Shown: positions 39,114-50,180, counted from the first letter of the stretch. The stretch: DNA of 64,000 bases from Psychrobacter fulvigenes (GCF_904846155.1 NZ_CAJGZP010000001.1:1240001-1304000); one strand, 5' to 3'. Program-made: numbers and translations. The notes: a model not told the origin generated them from the sequence alone.

Positions 39114-40790
39114 ATGACAATGACAAAAGCTTCTACTAAAGAAGGTAATGCTGTCAAAGAAGACACTGTCAGTGACAACCATGCTATCGGTCAAGAGCAT
39201 GTCATCATTAAGCGTATTTTATCGAAATCAGTCCTAGGGCTGATTTCGTTGTTTATGCTGATTCCAATTATAATTGTACTCTTTTCATGGACGCAGCCAG
39301 TCGCAGATATCTGGCAGCACATGACGGACTATGTACTGCCACAAGTAATTAAAAACACTGCCATCTTATTGCTGATGGTGACGGTGATAGCCGGTAGTAT
39401 CGGCACCGCATTGGCTTGGATAACAAGCATGTACCGCTTCCCCGGACAGCGGTTTTTTTCGTGGGCGTTGATGTTGCCGCTAGCGATGCCCGCCTATGTG
39501 CTGGCCTTTGTCACGGTCGGAATCGTTGATTTTAGTGGGCCATTGCAGACTGGGCTACGTGATTTGGGCTTTAGCACCGCGATACCATCAGTACGCAATG
39601 TCTGGGGTGCGGGGCTGATACTGTCTCTGGCGTTTTATCCTTATGTATACTTGCTGGCAAGGCAGGCTTTTTTGTCACAAGGAAGGCGGGCGATTGAAGC
39701 AGGTCAAATGCTAGGGCTTAGCCGTGGTAAGGTATTGCTTCGTTTGGCATTACCACAAGCGCTGCCTTGGATAATTGGCGGGTTGTTATTAGCCTGTATG
39801 GAGACGCTGGCAGATTTTGGCGCGGTCTCAGTGTTTAATGTTGACACTTTCACCACGGCTATTTATAAAGCGTGGTTTGGCTTTTTTAGTCTAACCACTG
39901 CCGCTCAACTGGCCGCGCTACTCATTGGGGTGGTGTTCGTTGTAGTGTTCTTTGAGCAGTATTGGCAAGCTCGGCGCGGCAGTACGGTGACCCAAGGCAG
40001 CAATCGCCGCTTTGAAACCAGCACTGCTGCCAAAATTGCGATGACGTTATTCTGTACGACCGTGTTTTTGATTGCGTTTTTAATACCGTTTTTACAGCTT
40101 CTGTATTGGACAGCGATGAATTTTCGCCAAGATTTTGATGCGCGTTACATCGATTTTGTCACCAATAGTCTGATGATAGCGGGTATGACCACGCTGCTGA
40201 TTGCCTTTCTTGCCGTTATCATTGCGTGGATTAAGCGTCAGTATGCTGACAAATCAACCAAGCTCATGATAACTCTGGCCAATTTGGGCTATGTCGTACC
40301 GGGTACGGTATTGGCAGTCGGTGTTTTTATTCCTATCGCTTGGCTAGATAATCAGTTAATCGCCTTTGGTATTACCTCAAAACAAGTATTATCAGGCAGT
40401 GTCATTATCATGCTGCTTGCGCTCTCAACCCGTTTTATGACAGTGAGCTTTCAACCTATCGACCGTCAGCTACAGCGCTTGACTGTCAATCAAGAAGCTG
40501 CGGCAAAAATACTCACCACCAATCCCCTGCAGCGGTGGCGTCAAGTGGTCTTGCCGGTACTCAAACCAGGTATGCTGACTGCTTTATTAATGGGTTTTGT
40601 CGAAGTAATGAAAGAGATGCCGATTACGCTTATGACGCGGCGGCAAAGCTGGGATACGCTTGCCGTGCGAGTGTTTGAGATGACCAGTGAGGGGATGTGG
40701 GCGAGAGCAGCCTTGCCAAGCTTGCTTATTGTGCTGGTTGGACTGATTCCTGTTTGGATATTACTGCGGCAAAGTGATAAAAATAGCTAG
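39114..40790 (+). CDS. fbpB: Ferric iron ABC transporter permease (two-domain)
   Basis: 558 aa with about 12 hydrophobic segments in two halves, each ending with a permease EAA-like loop: EAGQMLGLSRGKVLLRLALP near residue 195 and NQEAAAKILTTNPLQRWRQVVLP near residue 470. This duplicated layout is typical of FbpB/SfuB. It moves iron across the inner membrane using the FbpC ATPase. A 60-residue hydrophilic N-terminal stretch precedes the first helix. Confidence 0.94.
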   Translation: MTMTKASTKEGNAVKEDTVSDNHAIGQEHVIIKRILSKSVLGLISLFMLIPIIIVLFSWTQPVADIWQHMTDYVLPQVIKNTAILLLMVTVIAGSIGTALAWITSMYRFPGQRFFSWALMLPLAMPAYVLAFVTVGIVDFSGPLQTGLRDLGFSTAIPSVRNVWGAGLILSLAFYPYVYLLARQAFLSQGRRAIEAGQMLGLSRGKVLLRLALPQALPWIIGGLLLACMETLADFGAVSVFNVDTFTTAIYKAWFGFFSLTTAAQLAALLIGVVFVVVFFEQYWQARRGSTVTQGSNRRFETSTAAKIAMTLFCTTVFLIAFLIPFLQLLYWTAMNFRQDFDARYIDFVTNSLMIAGMTTLLIAFLAVIIAWIKRQYADKSTKLMITLANLGYVVPGTVLAVGVFIPIAWLDNQLIAFGITSKQVLSGSVIIMLLALSTRFMTVSFQPIDRQLQRLTVNQEAAAKILTTNPLQRWRQVVLPVLKPGMLTALLMGFVEVMKEMPITLMTRRQSWDTLAVRVFEMTSEGMWARAALPSLLIVLVGLIPVWILLRQSDKNS

Positions 40791-40897
40791 TGTTTTTTGT
40801 CTAGTCCGGTTTATTCGCTTATCATTATTCTTTTTATTCATCATTATTGTTATCATATTCATCCTTTTACTCATCCCATCGCTTATTGGTAACGCTT

Positions 40898-42154
40898 ATG
40901 CATACTGACCTGATTAAAGACTCAGCCGATCAATCCAAGCAAACTCTTACTCATCACAAAGCCCAGTTTGAGAGTGTCAAGCAAGCGACAGCGACTGCTG
41001 ATGAAAAGCCTTATTTGAGCGTTAAAGATTTGGTGGTTGGCTATGATGACATCACCATTGTTGATGGCTTGTCTTTGATTCTGAAGCAAGGTGAAATAGG
41101 GTGTTTTTTGGGATATAGCGGCTGTGGTAAGACGACAGCATTACGGGCTATTGCAGGGTTAGAGCCTACGCGTCGAGGGATCATTAGTTTGAACGGTCAG
41201 CGTCTCACGGAGCAGACAGCGCGTACATCTTTTGCCGTCGCTCCTGCCAAGCGTGGCATGGGTATGGTGTTTCAAGACTATGCGCTATTCGGACACTTGA
41301 CGGTCGCCAAAAACATCGCTTTTGGACTCAATAACTGGTCAAAGGCAGACAAGCAGGCACGAGTGACTGAGATGCTGAGTCTTGTTGAGTTGACTGAGCA
41401 TGCTGATAAGCGTCCTGCCGAGCTTTCAGGTGGGCAGCAGCAGCGTGTCGCTTTGGCACGAGCTTTAGCGCCCAAGCCAAAGTTGCTATTGCTTGATGAG
41501 CCGTTTTCCAACCTTGATGTGGTACTGCGTGAATCACTTGCCATGAGTGTCCGCGATATCCTAAAACGTACCAATACCACGGCGATACTGGTCACTCATG
41601 ATCAGAACGAAGCATTTGCTATCGCTGATAAAGTGGGTGTCATGTATAAAGGAAAGCTGGTGCAGTGGGCAACACCGAGCGATCTCTATCATGAGCCTAT
41701 CAGTCCGTTTGTTGCCGAGTTCGTCGGTGAAGGGGCGATGATAGATGGGATTATTCAAGAGGGACACGTTGAGACCGCACTCGGTGATATCTATCGGCGG
41801 ATGGAAGTCTATGATGAGTCAGGGCAGCCGCAGTACTGTGAGTACGATTATCCAAATGGTACGCCGATCAAAGTATTGGTGCGTCCAGATGACATCATTC
41901 ATGATGATGAGAGTACTCAGACAGCACTGGTTGTCGGTCGCGTCTTTCGCGGTGCCAATTATCTATATCGCTTACAACTTGCGGATGGTCAGACCGTTCT
42001 CTCTCTCGTCCCCAGTCATCACAATCATGAGATCGGCACTCATATCGGTATTTTGCCCATACTAGAGCATGTGGTGGTGTTTGATGAAAAAGACATCAAT
42101 GCCACGACTTGGTCAGAATATGATCGAGCTTCGATGGTGGATGAAACCGAATAG
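40898..42154 (+). CDS. fbpC: Ferric iron ABC transporter ATP-binding protein
   Basis: About 418 aa from the ATG at 40898 (TTG at 40847 is also open). ABC motifs: Walker A GYSGCGKTT, Q-loop VFQDYALFGHL, signature LSGGQQQRVALARAL, Walker B LLLLDEPFSNLD and the switch His in VTHDQNEA. The C-terminal ~110 residues form a TOBE-like regulatory region (VLVRPDDIIHDDE). It powers the FbpB permease. Confidence 0.94.
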   Translation: MHTDLIKDSADQSKQTLTHHKAQFESVKQATATADEKPYLSVKDLVVGYDDITIVDGLSLILKQGEIGCFLGYSGCGKTTALRAIAGLEPTRRGIISLNGQRLTEQTARTSFAVAPAKRGMGMVFQDYALFGHLTVAKNIAFGLNNWSKADKQARVTEMLSLVELTEHADKRPAELSGGQQQRVALARALAPKPKLLLLDEPFSNLDVVLRESLAMSVRDILKRTNTTAILVTHDQNEAFAIADKVGVMYKGKLVQWATPSDLYHEPISPFVAEFVGEGAMIDGIIQEGHVETALGDIYRRMEVYDESGQPQYCEYDYPNGTPIKVLVRPDDIIHDDESTQTALVVGRVFRGANYLYRLQLADGQTVLSLVPSHHNHEIGTHIGILPILEHVVVFDEKDINATTWSEYDRASMVDETE

Positions 42155-42199
42155 CTATTCAATATGATCTGATAAAGCTTGAGTTTAAGACGGTGATAT

Positions 42200-43084
42200 T
42201 TATCGAGTGGCCATCACATGCAGATAGCGTCCGAGCCATTTATAAGGCTCTTGCTGTGAGTAGCGTAACTCCATTCGAATGACCGCTTCAGGGTCATTAA
42301 GCCCACCGCGCTTTAGCGGTGCATAGTCATGAAAGACCCGCAGACCGCTCTCTAGCACGATTTTATAATCATGCTGCTGTAGCCAAGCGGCTACTTCTTC
42401 TTTGGCGACTGGATGATTGGGGGTCAGGCTTTTTTTATTGTCTGCTTTATTGCCACTCTCATCAACCAAGGCATCAAGCATGTTGAAATTACCCATAATT
42501 AAATTGCGATAGTCAAAGCTTGCTGGATTATAAAAGCATAATGACAACACGCCATCGTCAGCCAACTGCCTATCAAAAAAGTCCATCACCGCCTCAGGCT
42601 CTGCTAGCCATTCAAGTAAGGCATGGCATAGTATCAAGTCAAACTTATCAGTGATGCTATCTTCAACACCTGTATTATCTATTGCTAGCTTATCTTCAAG
42701 CGCTTGATAAGGGCAGGCATACCAAGTGATGTCTAAATGCTTATCAGTCTGGTTTGCGTTTGTTTTGGCTTTTTCAAGCATGTTCTCTGAGATATCGTTA
42801 ATCACCACGCTATGGCCTTGTTTGGCAAGCTCAAGCGCAATCTGAGCTAGACCAGCGCCCACATCTAAGATACGTAAAGGCCGCCCAAGATTTTGGCTCA
42901 TCTGTGCGCTATATGCAAAAATATCACGACGTAACACCGCCAGTCGAATCTCACCTTTTAGACCACCGTAGACCTTTTTTTCAAAATGATCCGCAATGCT
43001 GTCAAAGCTACGATCAGTCCGTTTTTCTTGTCGCTCTATAGAGCTGTCTACTTGATTTTGCATATTTTGATTATCAGTTTGCAT
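42200..43084 (-). CDS. cmoM: tRNA 5-carboxymethoxyuridine methyltransferase (CmoM-like)
   Basis: 294 aa. The N-terminal DRSFDSIADHFEKKVYGGLKG is a CmoM hallmark; SAM-binding motif I is ILDVGAGLAQIALELAKQGH, followed by VVINDISENML. CmoM makes the methyl ester of cmo5U at the wobble position of several tRNAs. It converges on fbpC with 45 bp between the stops. The N-terminal 20 residues are Gln-rich and may not all be translated. Confidence 0.87.
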   Translation of the reverse strand: MQTDNQNMQNQVDSSIERQEKRTDRSFDSIADHFEKKVYGGLKGEIRLAVLRRDIFAYSAQMSQNLGRPLRILDVGAGLAQIALELAKQGHSVVINDISENMLEKAKTNANQTDKHLDITWYACPYQALEDKLAIDNTGVEDSITDKFDLILCHALLEWLAEPEAVMDFFDRQLADDGVLSLCFYNPASFDYRNLIMGNFNMLDALVDESGNKADNKKSLTPNHPVAKEEVAAWLQQHDYKIVLESGLRVFHDYAPLKRGGLNDPEAVIRMELRYSQQEPYKWLGRYLHVMATR

Positions 43085-43163
43085 AGGAGGTTTAGGTCAT
43101 TAAAAAGTTTGGACTTATTAGGACATTTGACTGGCTTTGTATTTAAGGTGTTCACTTAAGCTC

Positions 43164-43445
43164 TTAGCGCTTCAGCCTTCTGTTAATCACCCATTTAAAA
43201 ACTACTTTGGATAAGGTGATGATGACAAAGACCACTGCGACAAATACCCACATACCATTGCCTTGTAGGTTTTCTTGGTACGCTTGCGCTAAATAAGCAG
43301 ATAAAGCCATAGCGGCCAACAGTGAGCCCCAGCGGATATAAGGCAGGGCGCGGTTGTTATGGCTAGGGAAGCTGGCAACATAATCGCTAGAAAAGCTATA
43401 CAGCACCATGGCCAAAATCCAGACGATAGCAAGAATGATATCCAT
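43164..43445 (-). CDS. Small membrane protein of unknown function
   Basis: 93 aa with three predicted membrane helices (IILAIVWILAMVLYSF, WGSLLAAMALSAYLA, WVFVAVVFVIITLSKVVF) and a basic C-terminal tail (KWVINRRLKR). No family is recognised. It lies 79 nt upstream of cmoM on the same strand and could share its transcript. Confidence 0.65.
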   Translation of the reverse strand: MDIILAIVWILAMVLYSFSSDYVASFPSHNNRALPYIRWGSLLAAMALSAYLAQAYQENLQGNGMWVFVAVVFVIITLSKVVFKWVINRRLKR

Positions 43446-43801
43446 AATAATGAGAGCCTGTTTAATAGTTACTTAAGAGTAGTGACTTAAAATAATAACA
43501 TTTAGGGTAAAAGTGATGAGACAGTGTAGCGGGTAGAAATTTTTTGTCTACAATATCTGAATGTTTTTATGGTATCAAAAGTGATTTTTAGAGGGGTGCG
43601 TAACTTTAGCATCGAAAGAGGAGAAGTATCTAGTGAGACGTTTTGCGGTAGCTTTTTATAAGGGTTTACGGTATAAACAGTAAGGTATAAGAAATAATAT
43701 TAAAGATTTATACTTATTAAAAAAAGCTCACAAAATGGCTTTTATATACTGCCAAGGATACAAGGTAGTTTTCTATTTTATCACTGCTAAGGATAGCAAT
43801 C
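43446..43801. other. Intergenic region, nothing recognised
   Basis: A 356-bp AT-rich gap between divergent genes. It must hold their promoters, but no consensus pair is clear. AAGGAT lies 9 nt before the hydrolase ATG. Confidence 0.5.
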
Positions 43802-45490
43802 ATGATTAAATCTAAACCTGATACTGCACAAGACTTCCGTCCAGATTCGTTATCTGTTTTAACCAGTATCAAAAATACATCAACATTAACGCGCTGTATG
43901 CTGACAGTCACGCTAGCAAGCAGCCTACTAATGGCGGGTTGTGGAGAAGATAGTAACTCTAGTATTTATTATAATAATGCTCCCAAACCGATCGCCACCT
44001 TTACTCCGAGTCAAATAGATGCAGAGTTGTATAAAGCCTCAGAGATAGGCAAAGCAGTCACGCCAGATGCCGTCTGCGGCGTTGCAGTAGAAAAAATCAG
44101 CTATCAGACCAAAGGTTCAGCAGGTGAAACGACTAATGCGACTGCGGCTCTGATGTTACCAACTGGTGATAGTGAAGACTGTCAAGGTGATCGTCCTGTA
44201 TTATTGCATGCACATGGTACGGCGACTGAGAAGTCGTATGACTTTACTCAAGTAGGCAATATTGATAATCCTGCTGGTGCGAGAGCAACTTTGATGGCGG
44301 CAAACTTCGCTGCCCAAGGTTATATCGTCGTCGCTCCTAACTATGCGGGATATGACACATCTACGCTCGATTATCATCCGTATTTAAATGCCAAGCAGCA
44401 ATCAGAAGAGATGGTGACTGCCTTAGACACTGCGCGCGATCTTATTCATCAGCAGCAAATTGCCAAAAACGCTAACTACATTCATATAAAAGATTCTGGC
44501 AAGTTGTTTTTGACGGGCTACTCTCAAGGAGGTCATGTGGTCATGGCGACGGCACGTTTACTTGAGCAGCAAAGTAAACCAGTCACAGCTATTGCACCCT
44601 CTTCAGGTCCATATGCCTTAGCAGCATTTGGTGATGCGATATTTGCAGGTAATGTCAATCTTGGTTCAACTAAATTTGCGCCGTTGTTAGCGCTTAGCCT
44701 GCAAAAAGTAAATAATGACATTTATCGCAATCCAACTGAGATTTTCTCATCGCAGTATGCAAATACGGTGTTGCCTAACGCTACAAGTTTTGAGAATCTT
44801 GTTAGAGCGGGCAAGATACCAGCAAATGCACTATTCCAAAAAGCTCCGACAGGTATTGCTGCAATTGATAACTTAGAGCCAAGTGAGCTACCTTTTGCTA
44901 GTGTAGGGTTTGCTGATACCGAGTATTACATCCAAACTAGTTTCCGCGCCGCTTATCTAGCAGATGTTCAAACAAATCCTGACGGTTTACTAGCGCCAAA
45001 TGGTAATGCTATGGTAGCAGCTAGCCCGCAGAACAACCTTCGTAAAGCGTTAAAAGCGAATGATGTGCGTGATTATACTCCAAAAATGCCAACACTGATT
45101 TGTGGCGGTAACCAAGATCCAACCGTATTTTTTGATCTAAATACGGGTTCAGTCGCAGGAATATTGCAGAGAGTAAGTGCTAGCAATCCAGCAGCGAAAC
45201 TCAACGTAACAGTATTAGATGTTGACGCTACTAATAGTTCCAAGCGTCCTGATAAACCCACTTTGACTATAATTGGCAATGCTTCAGGAAATAAATGGGA
45301 CTTACCATCAGTGGTTAGTGGCGTTCAAAACAACTTCGCAGGCAGCCTACAACAGTTAGCTGATGATGCAGTCAAGCAAGGTGTCTCTCCTCAAGCTGCC
45401 ATACTCAGTAATTATCATGCTGGTCTTGTGAGTACTGCTTGTACCAACGCCACACGCCAGTTCTTTGATCAAGAATTTAATTCGATCTAA
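43802..45490 (+). CDS. Exported alpha/beta hydrolase (lipase/esterase-like lipoprotein)
   Basis: 562 aa. A late signal segment (CMLTVTLASSLLMAGCGED) ends in a lipobox (LMAGC), so the protein is probably a lipoprotein. The hydrolase fold shows VLLHAHGTATEK, IVVAPNYAGYDTS and the nucleophile elbow GYSQGGHV (Ser at about residue 241). Similar proteins are secretory lipases. The 30 residues before the hydrophobic stretch are unusual for a signal peptide; a later start is possible. Substrate unknown. Confidence 0.8.
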   Translation: MIKSKPDTAQDFRPDSLSVLTSIKNTSTLTRCMLTVTLASSLLMAGCGEDSNSSIYYNNAPKPIATFTPSQIDAELYKASEIGKAVTPDAVCGVAVEKISYQTKGSAGETTNATAALMLPTGDSEDCQGDRPVLLHAHGTATEKSYDFTQVGNIDNPAGARATLMAANFAAQGYIVVAPNYAGYDTSTLDYHPYLNAKQQSEEMVTALDTARDLIHQQQIAKNANYIHIKDSGKLFLTGYSQGGHVVMATARLLEQQSKPVTAIAPSSGPYALAAFGDAIFAGNVNLGSTKFAPLLALSLQKVNNDIYRNPTEIFSSQYANTVLPNATSFENLVRAGKIPANALFQKAPTGIAAIDNLEPSELPFASVGFADTEYYIQTSFRAAYLADVQTNPDGLLAPNGNAMVAASPQNNLRKALKANDVRDYTPKMPTLICGGNQDPTVFFDLNTGSVAGILQRVSASNPAAKLNVTVLDVDATNSSKRPDKPTLTIIGNASGNKWDLPSVVSGVQNNFAGSLQQLADDAVKQGVSPQAAILSNYHAGLVSTACTNATRQFFDQEFNSI

Positions 45491-45535
45491 AAAGCTTTAA
45501 AACTTACGTTAGGCAAATAGTATTAGCATTAAAAG

Positions 45536-45562
45536 ACTGTATCCATTGGATGCAGTTTTTTT
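45536..45562 (+). terminator. Terminator after the hydrolase gene
   Basis: Stem ACTGTATCC / GGATGCAGT with one mismatch, 3-nt loop, then a T-run. It lies 46 nt after the stop codon. Confidence 0.75.
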
Positions 45563-45802
45563 ATAAAAACGGCAAAATCTGTCAATCTAAATAGATATGT
45601 CGCTAGGGTCAGTGAAATGTTAATAAATGGTCTAAATAATGACTACTAGTAACCTGATTTGCTTGATTTTAATACCGTGCAAATGCCCCTAACACGGCAA
45701 ATTTGTGCTAAAATGGCTTCTTTTATTCAACATTAAAACTGTCGCTATTTCTCTATAGGTTTGAGTTGTTTGTAAGCTTTTTTGATGGTCCCTAACTTAA
45801 TA

Positions 45803-45832
45803 AAATAACGGCGCATTTGTGCCGTTATTTTT
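45803..45832 (+). terminator. Terminator-like hairpin in the gyrA leader
   Basis: A perfect 10-bp stem (AAATAACGGC / GCCGTTATTT) with an 8-nt loop is followed by TT. It lies 57 nt upstream of the gyrA ATG and downstream of a likely extended -10 (TGCTAAAAT near 45706), so it may act as an attenuator rather than end the previous gene, which already has its own terminator. Confidence 0.6.
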
Positions 45833-45888
45833 GACTGTAAATGCTTATATATAAATACTAGAGAGTAGGTGTGAGTGAAGGAGTGTAT

Positions 45889-48723
45889 ATGAGCGAATCG
45901 GTCAGTCCTATTGGCATCGTAGAGGAACTAAAGCAATCCTATTTGGATTATGCGATGAGCGTGATCGTCTCGCGTGCGCTGCCTGATGTGCGTGATGGGT
46001 TCAAGCCTGTACACCGCCGTGTGATGTATGCCATGCACGTGCTATCTAACGACTACAACAAGCCTTACAAGAAGTCGGCGCGTGTGGTCGGTGATGTCAT
46101 CGGTAAATATCACCCGCATGGCGATATTGCCGTCTATGATGCGATTGTGCGGATGGCGCAGGACTTTAGTTTGCGTTATCCAATGGTTGACGGTCAAGGT
46201 AACTTTGGCTCGATCGATGACGATCCACCGGCAGCGATGCGTTATACCGAAGTGCGTATGACCAAGCTTACCCACCAGATGCTCGCTGATCTGGATAAAG
46301 ACACGGTTGATTGGGAAGATAACTACGATGGCTCTGAGCGCATGCCAAGCGTGATGCCAGCGCGTATACCCAACCTATTGGTCAACGGTGCGACTGGTAT
46401 CGCAGTCGGTATGGCGACCAATATGGCGCCGCATAATCTGACCGAAGTGATCAATGCTTGCCTGGCTTATGCTGAGAATCCGCAAGTTTCGGCGGAAGAG
46501 CTGATGTCACATATATCAGGTCCCGACTTTCCAACAGGCGGTATCATCTATGGCCGCGCAGGTATTTTAGATGCTTATCGTACTGGTAAAGGTCGTCTAC
46601 ATGTACGTGGTCGCTACCATATCGAAGCCATGAGTGAGACGGGTGTCAACCGTGATCGTGAGCGTATTGTCTTCACTGAAGTTCCTTATCAAGCCAACAA
46701 AGCCAAGCTGATTGAACGTATCGCAGAACTGGTACGTGACAAGAAAATTGAAGGTATTAGCGAGATTCGTGACGAGTCTGATAAAGACGGCATGCGTATC
46801 GCCATCGACCTGCGTCGCGGCGAGACGGCTGAAGTGATCGTTAATAACTTATTCCTACAAACGCCACTAGAATCAAGCTTTAGTATCAATATGGTGGCGC
46901 TGGATAACGGTCAGCCAAAACTACTGACCTTGCGTCAGCTGATTGCTGCTTTTGTCCGTCATCGTCAAGAAGTGGTGACCCGCCGTACTATTTTTGAGCT
47001 GAATAAAGCGCGAGTTCGTGGACATTTGCTAGAAGGCCTAACCGTTGCACTGGCGAATATTGACGAGATTATTGCGACTATTAAAGCCTCTGCTAGTCGC
47101 GGTGAAGCACGTGAAAGCCTATTGAACAATACTTGGGGTTCAGGTAGCGTGGTAGCCATGCTAGAAGCTGCTGGCAGTCAGTCTGTACGTCCTGAGTTTA
47201 TCGAAGGTGAAGACCCAAAAGCACCGTTTGGCTTAATCGATGGCAGCGTTGAAGGTGAACAGCGCTATCGTTTGTCGCTCGATCAGGTCAATGCTATTTT
47301 AGAGATGCAGTTGCATCGCTTGACGGGTCTTGAGCAAGACAAATTGACTGAAGAATATCAGGATCTCTTGCGTGAGATTGCTCACTTAGAGTCTATCCTT
47401 GGTGATTTTAATAAACTGATGACCATTATCTCTAACGAGATGATCGAAATCCGTGATAACTTTGGTGACGAGCGCCGCACCGATATTATTGATTCACGTA
47501 CTGACTTTAGCCGTGAAGACCTGATCCCTGAACAAACGGTTGTAATGACCGTATCGCGCACTGGCTACGCCAAAACTCAGCCGATTGATGATTATGTCGC
47601 GCAAAAGCGTGGCGGCAAAGGTAAGTCTGCTACGGCGATGAAAGAAGATGATGTGATTGATCATCTGGTCGTGACCTCCACCCATGCCACTGTACTTTGC
47701 TTCACTGATAGTGGCCGTGTCTTTAGCTTACGTGGTTTTGAAGTGCCTATTGCCAGTCGCGGCTCTCGTGGTCGTCCACTCGTAAACCTAATTGGCTTGA
47801 ACGGCGATGAAACCGTCACGACGATATTGCCCATTCCAAAAGTAGTGGAAGAGTTATCTGCTAAAGGCGATACAGCATTAACAGACACTTCAATAGATGG
47901 TGATGACCGCTTATTAGAAGATAGTAACGAAGGCAGCAACGAAGCAGAGCCGCCTTTTGTATTCTTTGCAACTGCCAATGGTACGGTGAAGCGGGTAGAG
48001 CTCAAGCAGTTTGCTAATATCCGTTCGAACGGTTTGATTGCGGTTGGTTTGGAAGAAGGCGATAAGTTGGTGAGCGCACGTATCACTAGCGGTAGCCAAG
48101 AAGTGATGCTGTTTGCTTCAAGTGGTAAAGCCATTCGTTTTGATGAGAATGATGCCCGCGCTATGGGCCGTACTGCAAAAGGCGTTCGTGGTATGCGTCT
48201 GGCTGCCGATGAGTTTATCAAGTCATTGGTCGTTATCGAAGATGATGTACGCGAAATCTTAATCGCTTGTGAAAACGGCTATGGTAAACGTACCTTTGTC
48301 GATGAGTTCAACACCCAAAATCGCGGTGGCGGCGGTGTGATCGCTATCAAGACCAGTGACCGTAATGGTGCGCTCGTTCGTGCCACTAAGGTTGAGCCTG
48401 AAGATGATATTATCTTAATCTCAGACAAAGGAACGCTAGTACGCACGCCAGTTGAGCATGTGGCCAGCTCTGGTCGTAATACACAGGGTGTCACTCTTAT
48501 TCGTCTATCAAAAGATGAAAAGCTAGTCGCTATGGCGCGTGTTGAGCATGAAGAAGATGACAATGAACTAATCGACGCCATGAAAGAAGAAGGCACTTTT
48601 GAATCAGAGTCTCATGCGCAAACAGAAGTAGATGCTACGGATACTCTTGTGAATGATGACATCTCCATTGACAGCGATATTGATAATGAAGATGGCGGTG
48701 ATGAGGCTAAAGATGACGAATAA
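45889..48723 (+). CDS. gyrA: DNA gyrase subunit A
   Basis: About 944 aa from the ATG at 45889, which has AAGGAG upstream; a GTG six codons earlier is open but less likely. It has [21 protein letters not shown], the catalytic Tyr in [10 protein letters not shown], and the GyrA box QKRGGKG. With GyrB it introduces negative supercoils. The quinolone region reads [17 protein letters not shown]: Ile at the place of E. coli Ser83, with the Asp87 equivalent kept. The C-terminus is a long acidic tail ([17 protein letters not shown]), and an acidic insert lies in the beta-propeller near residues 665-690. Confidence 0.98.
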   Translation: MSESVSPIGIVEELKQSYLDYAMSVIVSRALPDVRDGFKPVHRRVMYAMHVLSNDYNKPYKKSARVVGDVIGKYHPHGDIAVYDAIVRMAQDFSLRYPMVDGQGNFGSIDDDPPAAMRYTEVRMTKLTHQMLADLDKDTVDWEDNYDGSERMPSVMPARIPNLLVNGATGIAVGMATNMAPHNLTEVINACLAYAENPQVSAEELMSHISGPDFPTGGIIYGRAGILDAYRTGKGRLHVRGRYHIEAMSETGVNRDRERIVFTEVPYQANKAKLIERIAELVRDKKIEGISEIRDESDKDGMRIAIDLRRGETAEVIVNNLFLQTPLESSFSINMVALDNGQPKLLTLRQLIAAFVRHRQEVVTRRTIFELNKARVRGHLLEGLTVALANIDEIIATIKASASRGEARESLLNNTWGSGSVVAMLEAAGSQSVRPEFIEGEDPKAPFGLIDGSVEGEQRYRLSLDQVNAILEMQLHRLTGLEQDKLTEEYQDLLREIAHLESILGDFNKLMTIISNEMIEIRDNFGDERRTDIIDSRTDFSREDLIPEQTVVMTVSRTGYAKTQPIDDYVAQKRGGKGKSATAMKEDDVIDHLVVTSTHATVLCFTDSGRVFSLRGFEVPIASRGSRGRPLVNLIGLNGDETVTTILPIPKVVEELSAKGDTALTDTSIDGDDRLLEDSNEGSNEAEPPFVFFATANGTVKRVELKQFANIRSNGLIAVGLEEGDKLVSARITSGSQEVMLFASSGKAIRFDENDARAMGRTAKGVRGMRLAADEFIKSLVVIEDDVREILIACENGYGKRTFVDEFNTQNRGGGGVIAIKTSDRNGALVRATKVEPEDDIILISDKGTLVRTPVEHVASSGRNTQGVTLIRLSKDEKLVAMARVEHEEDDNELIDAMKEEGTFESESHAQTEVDATDTLVNDDISIDSDIDNEDGGDEAKDDE

Positions 48724-48773
48724 AAGTCCATCTAAATAGTTTTTAGTCTGGTTTTTATAACTGTTCTAAAAAA

Positions 48774-48805
48774 GCCTCTGACGTTATCGTTGGAGGCTTT
48801 TTTTC
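48774..48805 (+). terminator. gyrA terminator
   Basis: Stem GCCTCTGACG / CGTTGGAGGC with a short loop and a run of seven or more T, 51 nt after the gyrA stop. A near copy lies after the next gene (50181). Confidence 0.9.
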
Positions 48806-48921
48806 TGCAGTCAGTGCAAAAAAATGAAGTAAATTGACCATAGGTCTTTTTTTAATTCTTAACGGCTCTAAGATTTCTTATAAATAATGCCAATAAAGTT
48901 CTATTTTTTAAGGCTGTTTTC

Positions 48922-49992
48922 ATGATAACTACCAATCGCACCTTTCAAGGAACCGTTGCCTCGGTATCATCAAGTTTTTTATTCTCATTGATGTTTTTGT
49001 TTGGCCTGTTTATGCAGCCCTTATCGGGTACCCAAGTAGCGTCATGGCGCATACTCATGATGCTATTAAGCTTGGTGTTATTGGTCAGTTTTACCAAACA
49101 GTGGCAGCATGTTTTTGATTATATAAAAACGTTAAAAGCCCCCAAAGAGTGGCTGTTATTTGTGTTGCCAACGCCGATATTGGGTGGGCAAATCTGGCTG
49201 TTTATGTGGGGGCCAGTCAACGGTTATGGTCTAGATGTGACCTTGGGTTACTTTTTACTGCCATTGGTGATGATACTGATTGGGCGCTTTTTTTATCACG
49301 AAGATATGAGTATCTGGCAGTGGGTAGCAGCGCTCTGTGCTGCGATGGGTGTAGGCTTTGATATCTTTCAATATGGCTCGATATCTTGGGTGACTTTGTT
49401 TGCGTGCTTGGGTTATCCACCCTATTATCTATTGCGCCGTAAACTTGCCGTACCACCGATTACTGGTTTGCTGTCTGATTTGACCTTACTGTCGCCACTG
49501 ATGTTAATCATGCTTTATAGTAGTGGTGGCTTTAGTCTGGCGTTGGAGTCTGTCAAGTTTTGGTACTTGTTGCCGCTATTGGGTGCGCTTAGTGCGCTTG
49601 CTATGGCGCTGTCGATGGTTGCCAGTCGTAAATTACCTGTCTCGTTATTTGGTGCTTTGAGCTACCTTGAGCCGATGCTGTTGTTTGTGTTGTCCGTGAC
49701 GGTATTGAATCAAAGTATCGATGAAGGCGGCTCTCTATTTATGTATGGCATGGTCAGTTTGGCATTATTATTTATGATTATGGACAGTATAATGGGCTAT
49801 ATTACCCGCAGCCGTGAGGGTAGCTTGCATGGGTACAATGAACCACAAATAGACACGTACCCGCCGCGTCAACGCTTGATAAATCGCCGTATAGAAGGGG
49901 CATTAAGGGCACATAGATTTCGCAGAATTCGTCTCTATCAAGAGCGGATAGATAGAATCAAGCAAAAAATTGAGCAGTTAGATTCAGAGTAA
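48922..49992 (+). CDS. rarD: EamA/RarD-like membrane transporter
   Basis: 356 aa with about ten hydrophobic segments. The motifs GTQVASWRILMMLLSL, GPVNGYGLDVTLGYFLLPL, YPPYYLLRRKL and VASRKLPVSLFGALSYLEP fit the RarD branch of the drug/metabolite transporter superfamily. The substrate is unknown. A hydrophilic basic tail of about 60 residues (RRIRLYQERIDRIKQKIEQ) is longer than usual. The next gene is a close paralogue. Confidence 0.85.
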   Translation: MITTNRTFQGTVASVSSSFLFSLMFLFGLFMQPLSGTQVASWRILMMLLSLVLLVSFTKQWQHVFDYIKTLKAPKEWLLFVLPTPILGGQIWLFMWGPVNGYGLDVTLGYFLLPLVMILIGRFFYHEDMSIWQWVAALCAAMGVGFDIFQYGSISWVTLFACLGYPPYYLLRRKLAVPPITGLLSDLTLLSPLMLIMLYSSGGFSLALESVKFWYLLPLLGALSALAMALSMVASRKLPVSLFGALSYLEPMLLFVLSVTVLNQSIDEGGSLFMYGMVSLALLFMIMDSIMGYITRSREGSLHGYNEPQIDTYPPRQRLINRRIEGALRAHRFRRIRLYQERIDRIKQKIEQLDSE

Positions 49993-50180
49993 GGTGTTAT
50001 ATAAAACCAATTAATTAAACTGAACGTATAAGTTGACGGATCAGTTGCGTAAGTTCATTGTTTATCTGCTCTGACTTTGACATAATGCTGCCAATGATAA
50101 AAGCTAGGTAAACCCAAAGCATTTATCGCAGAATAAATACTATGATTATCTTTGTAGTATAGATATCGTATAGACAAAAA

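Noticed and set aside
47661..48221. Minus-strand frame of 186 codons within gyrA
   Set aside because: It is opposite conserved gyrA coding sequence.
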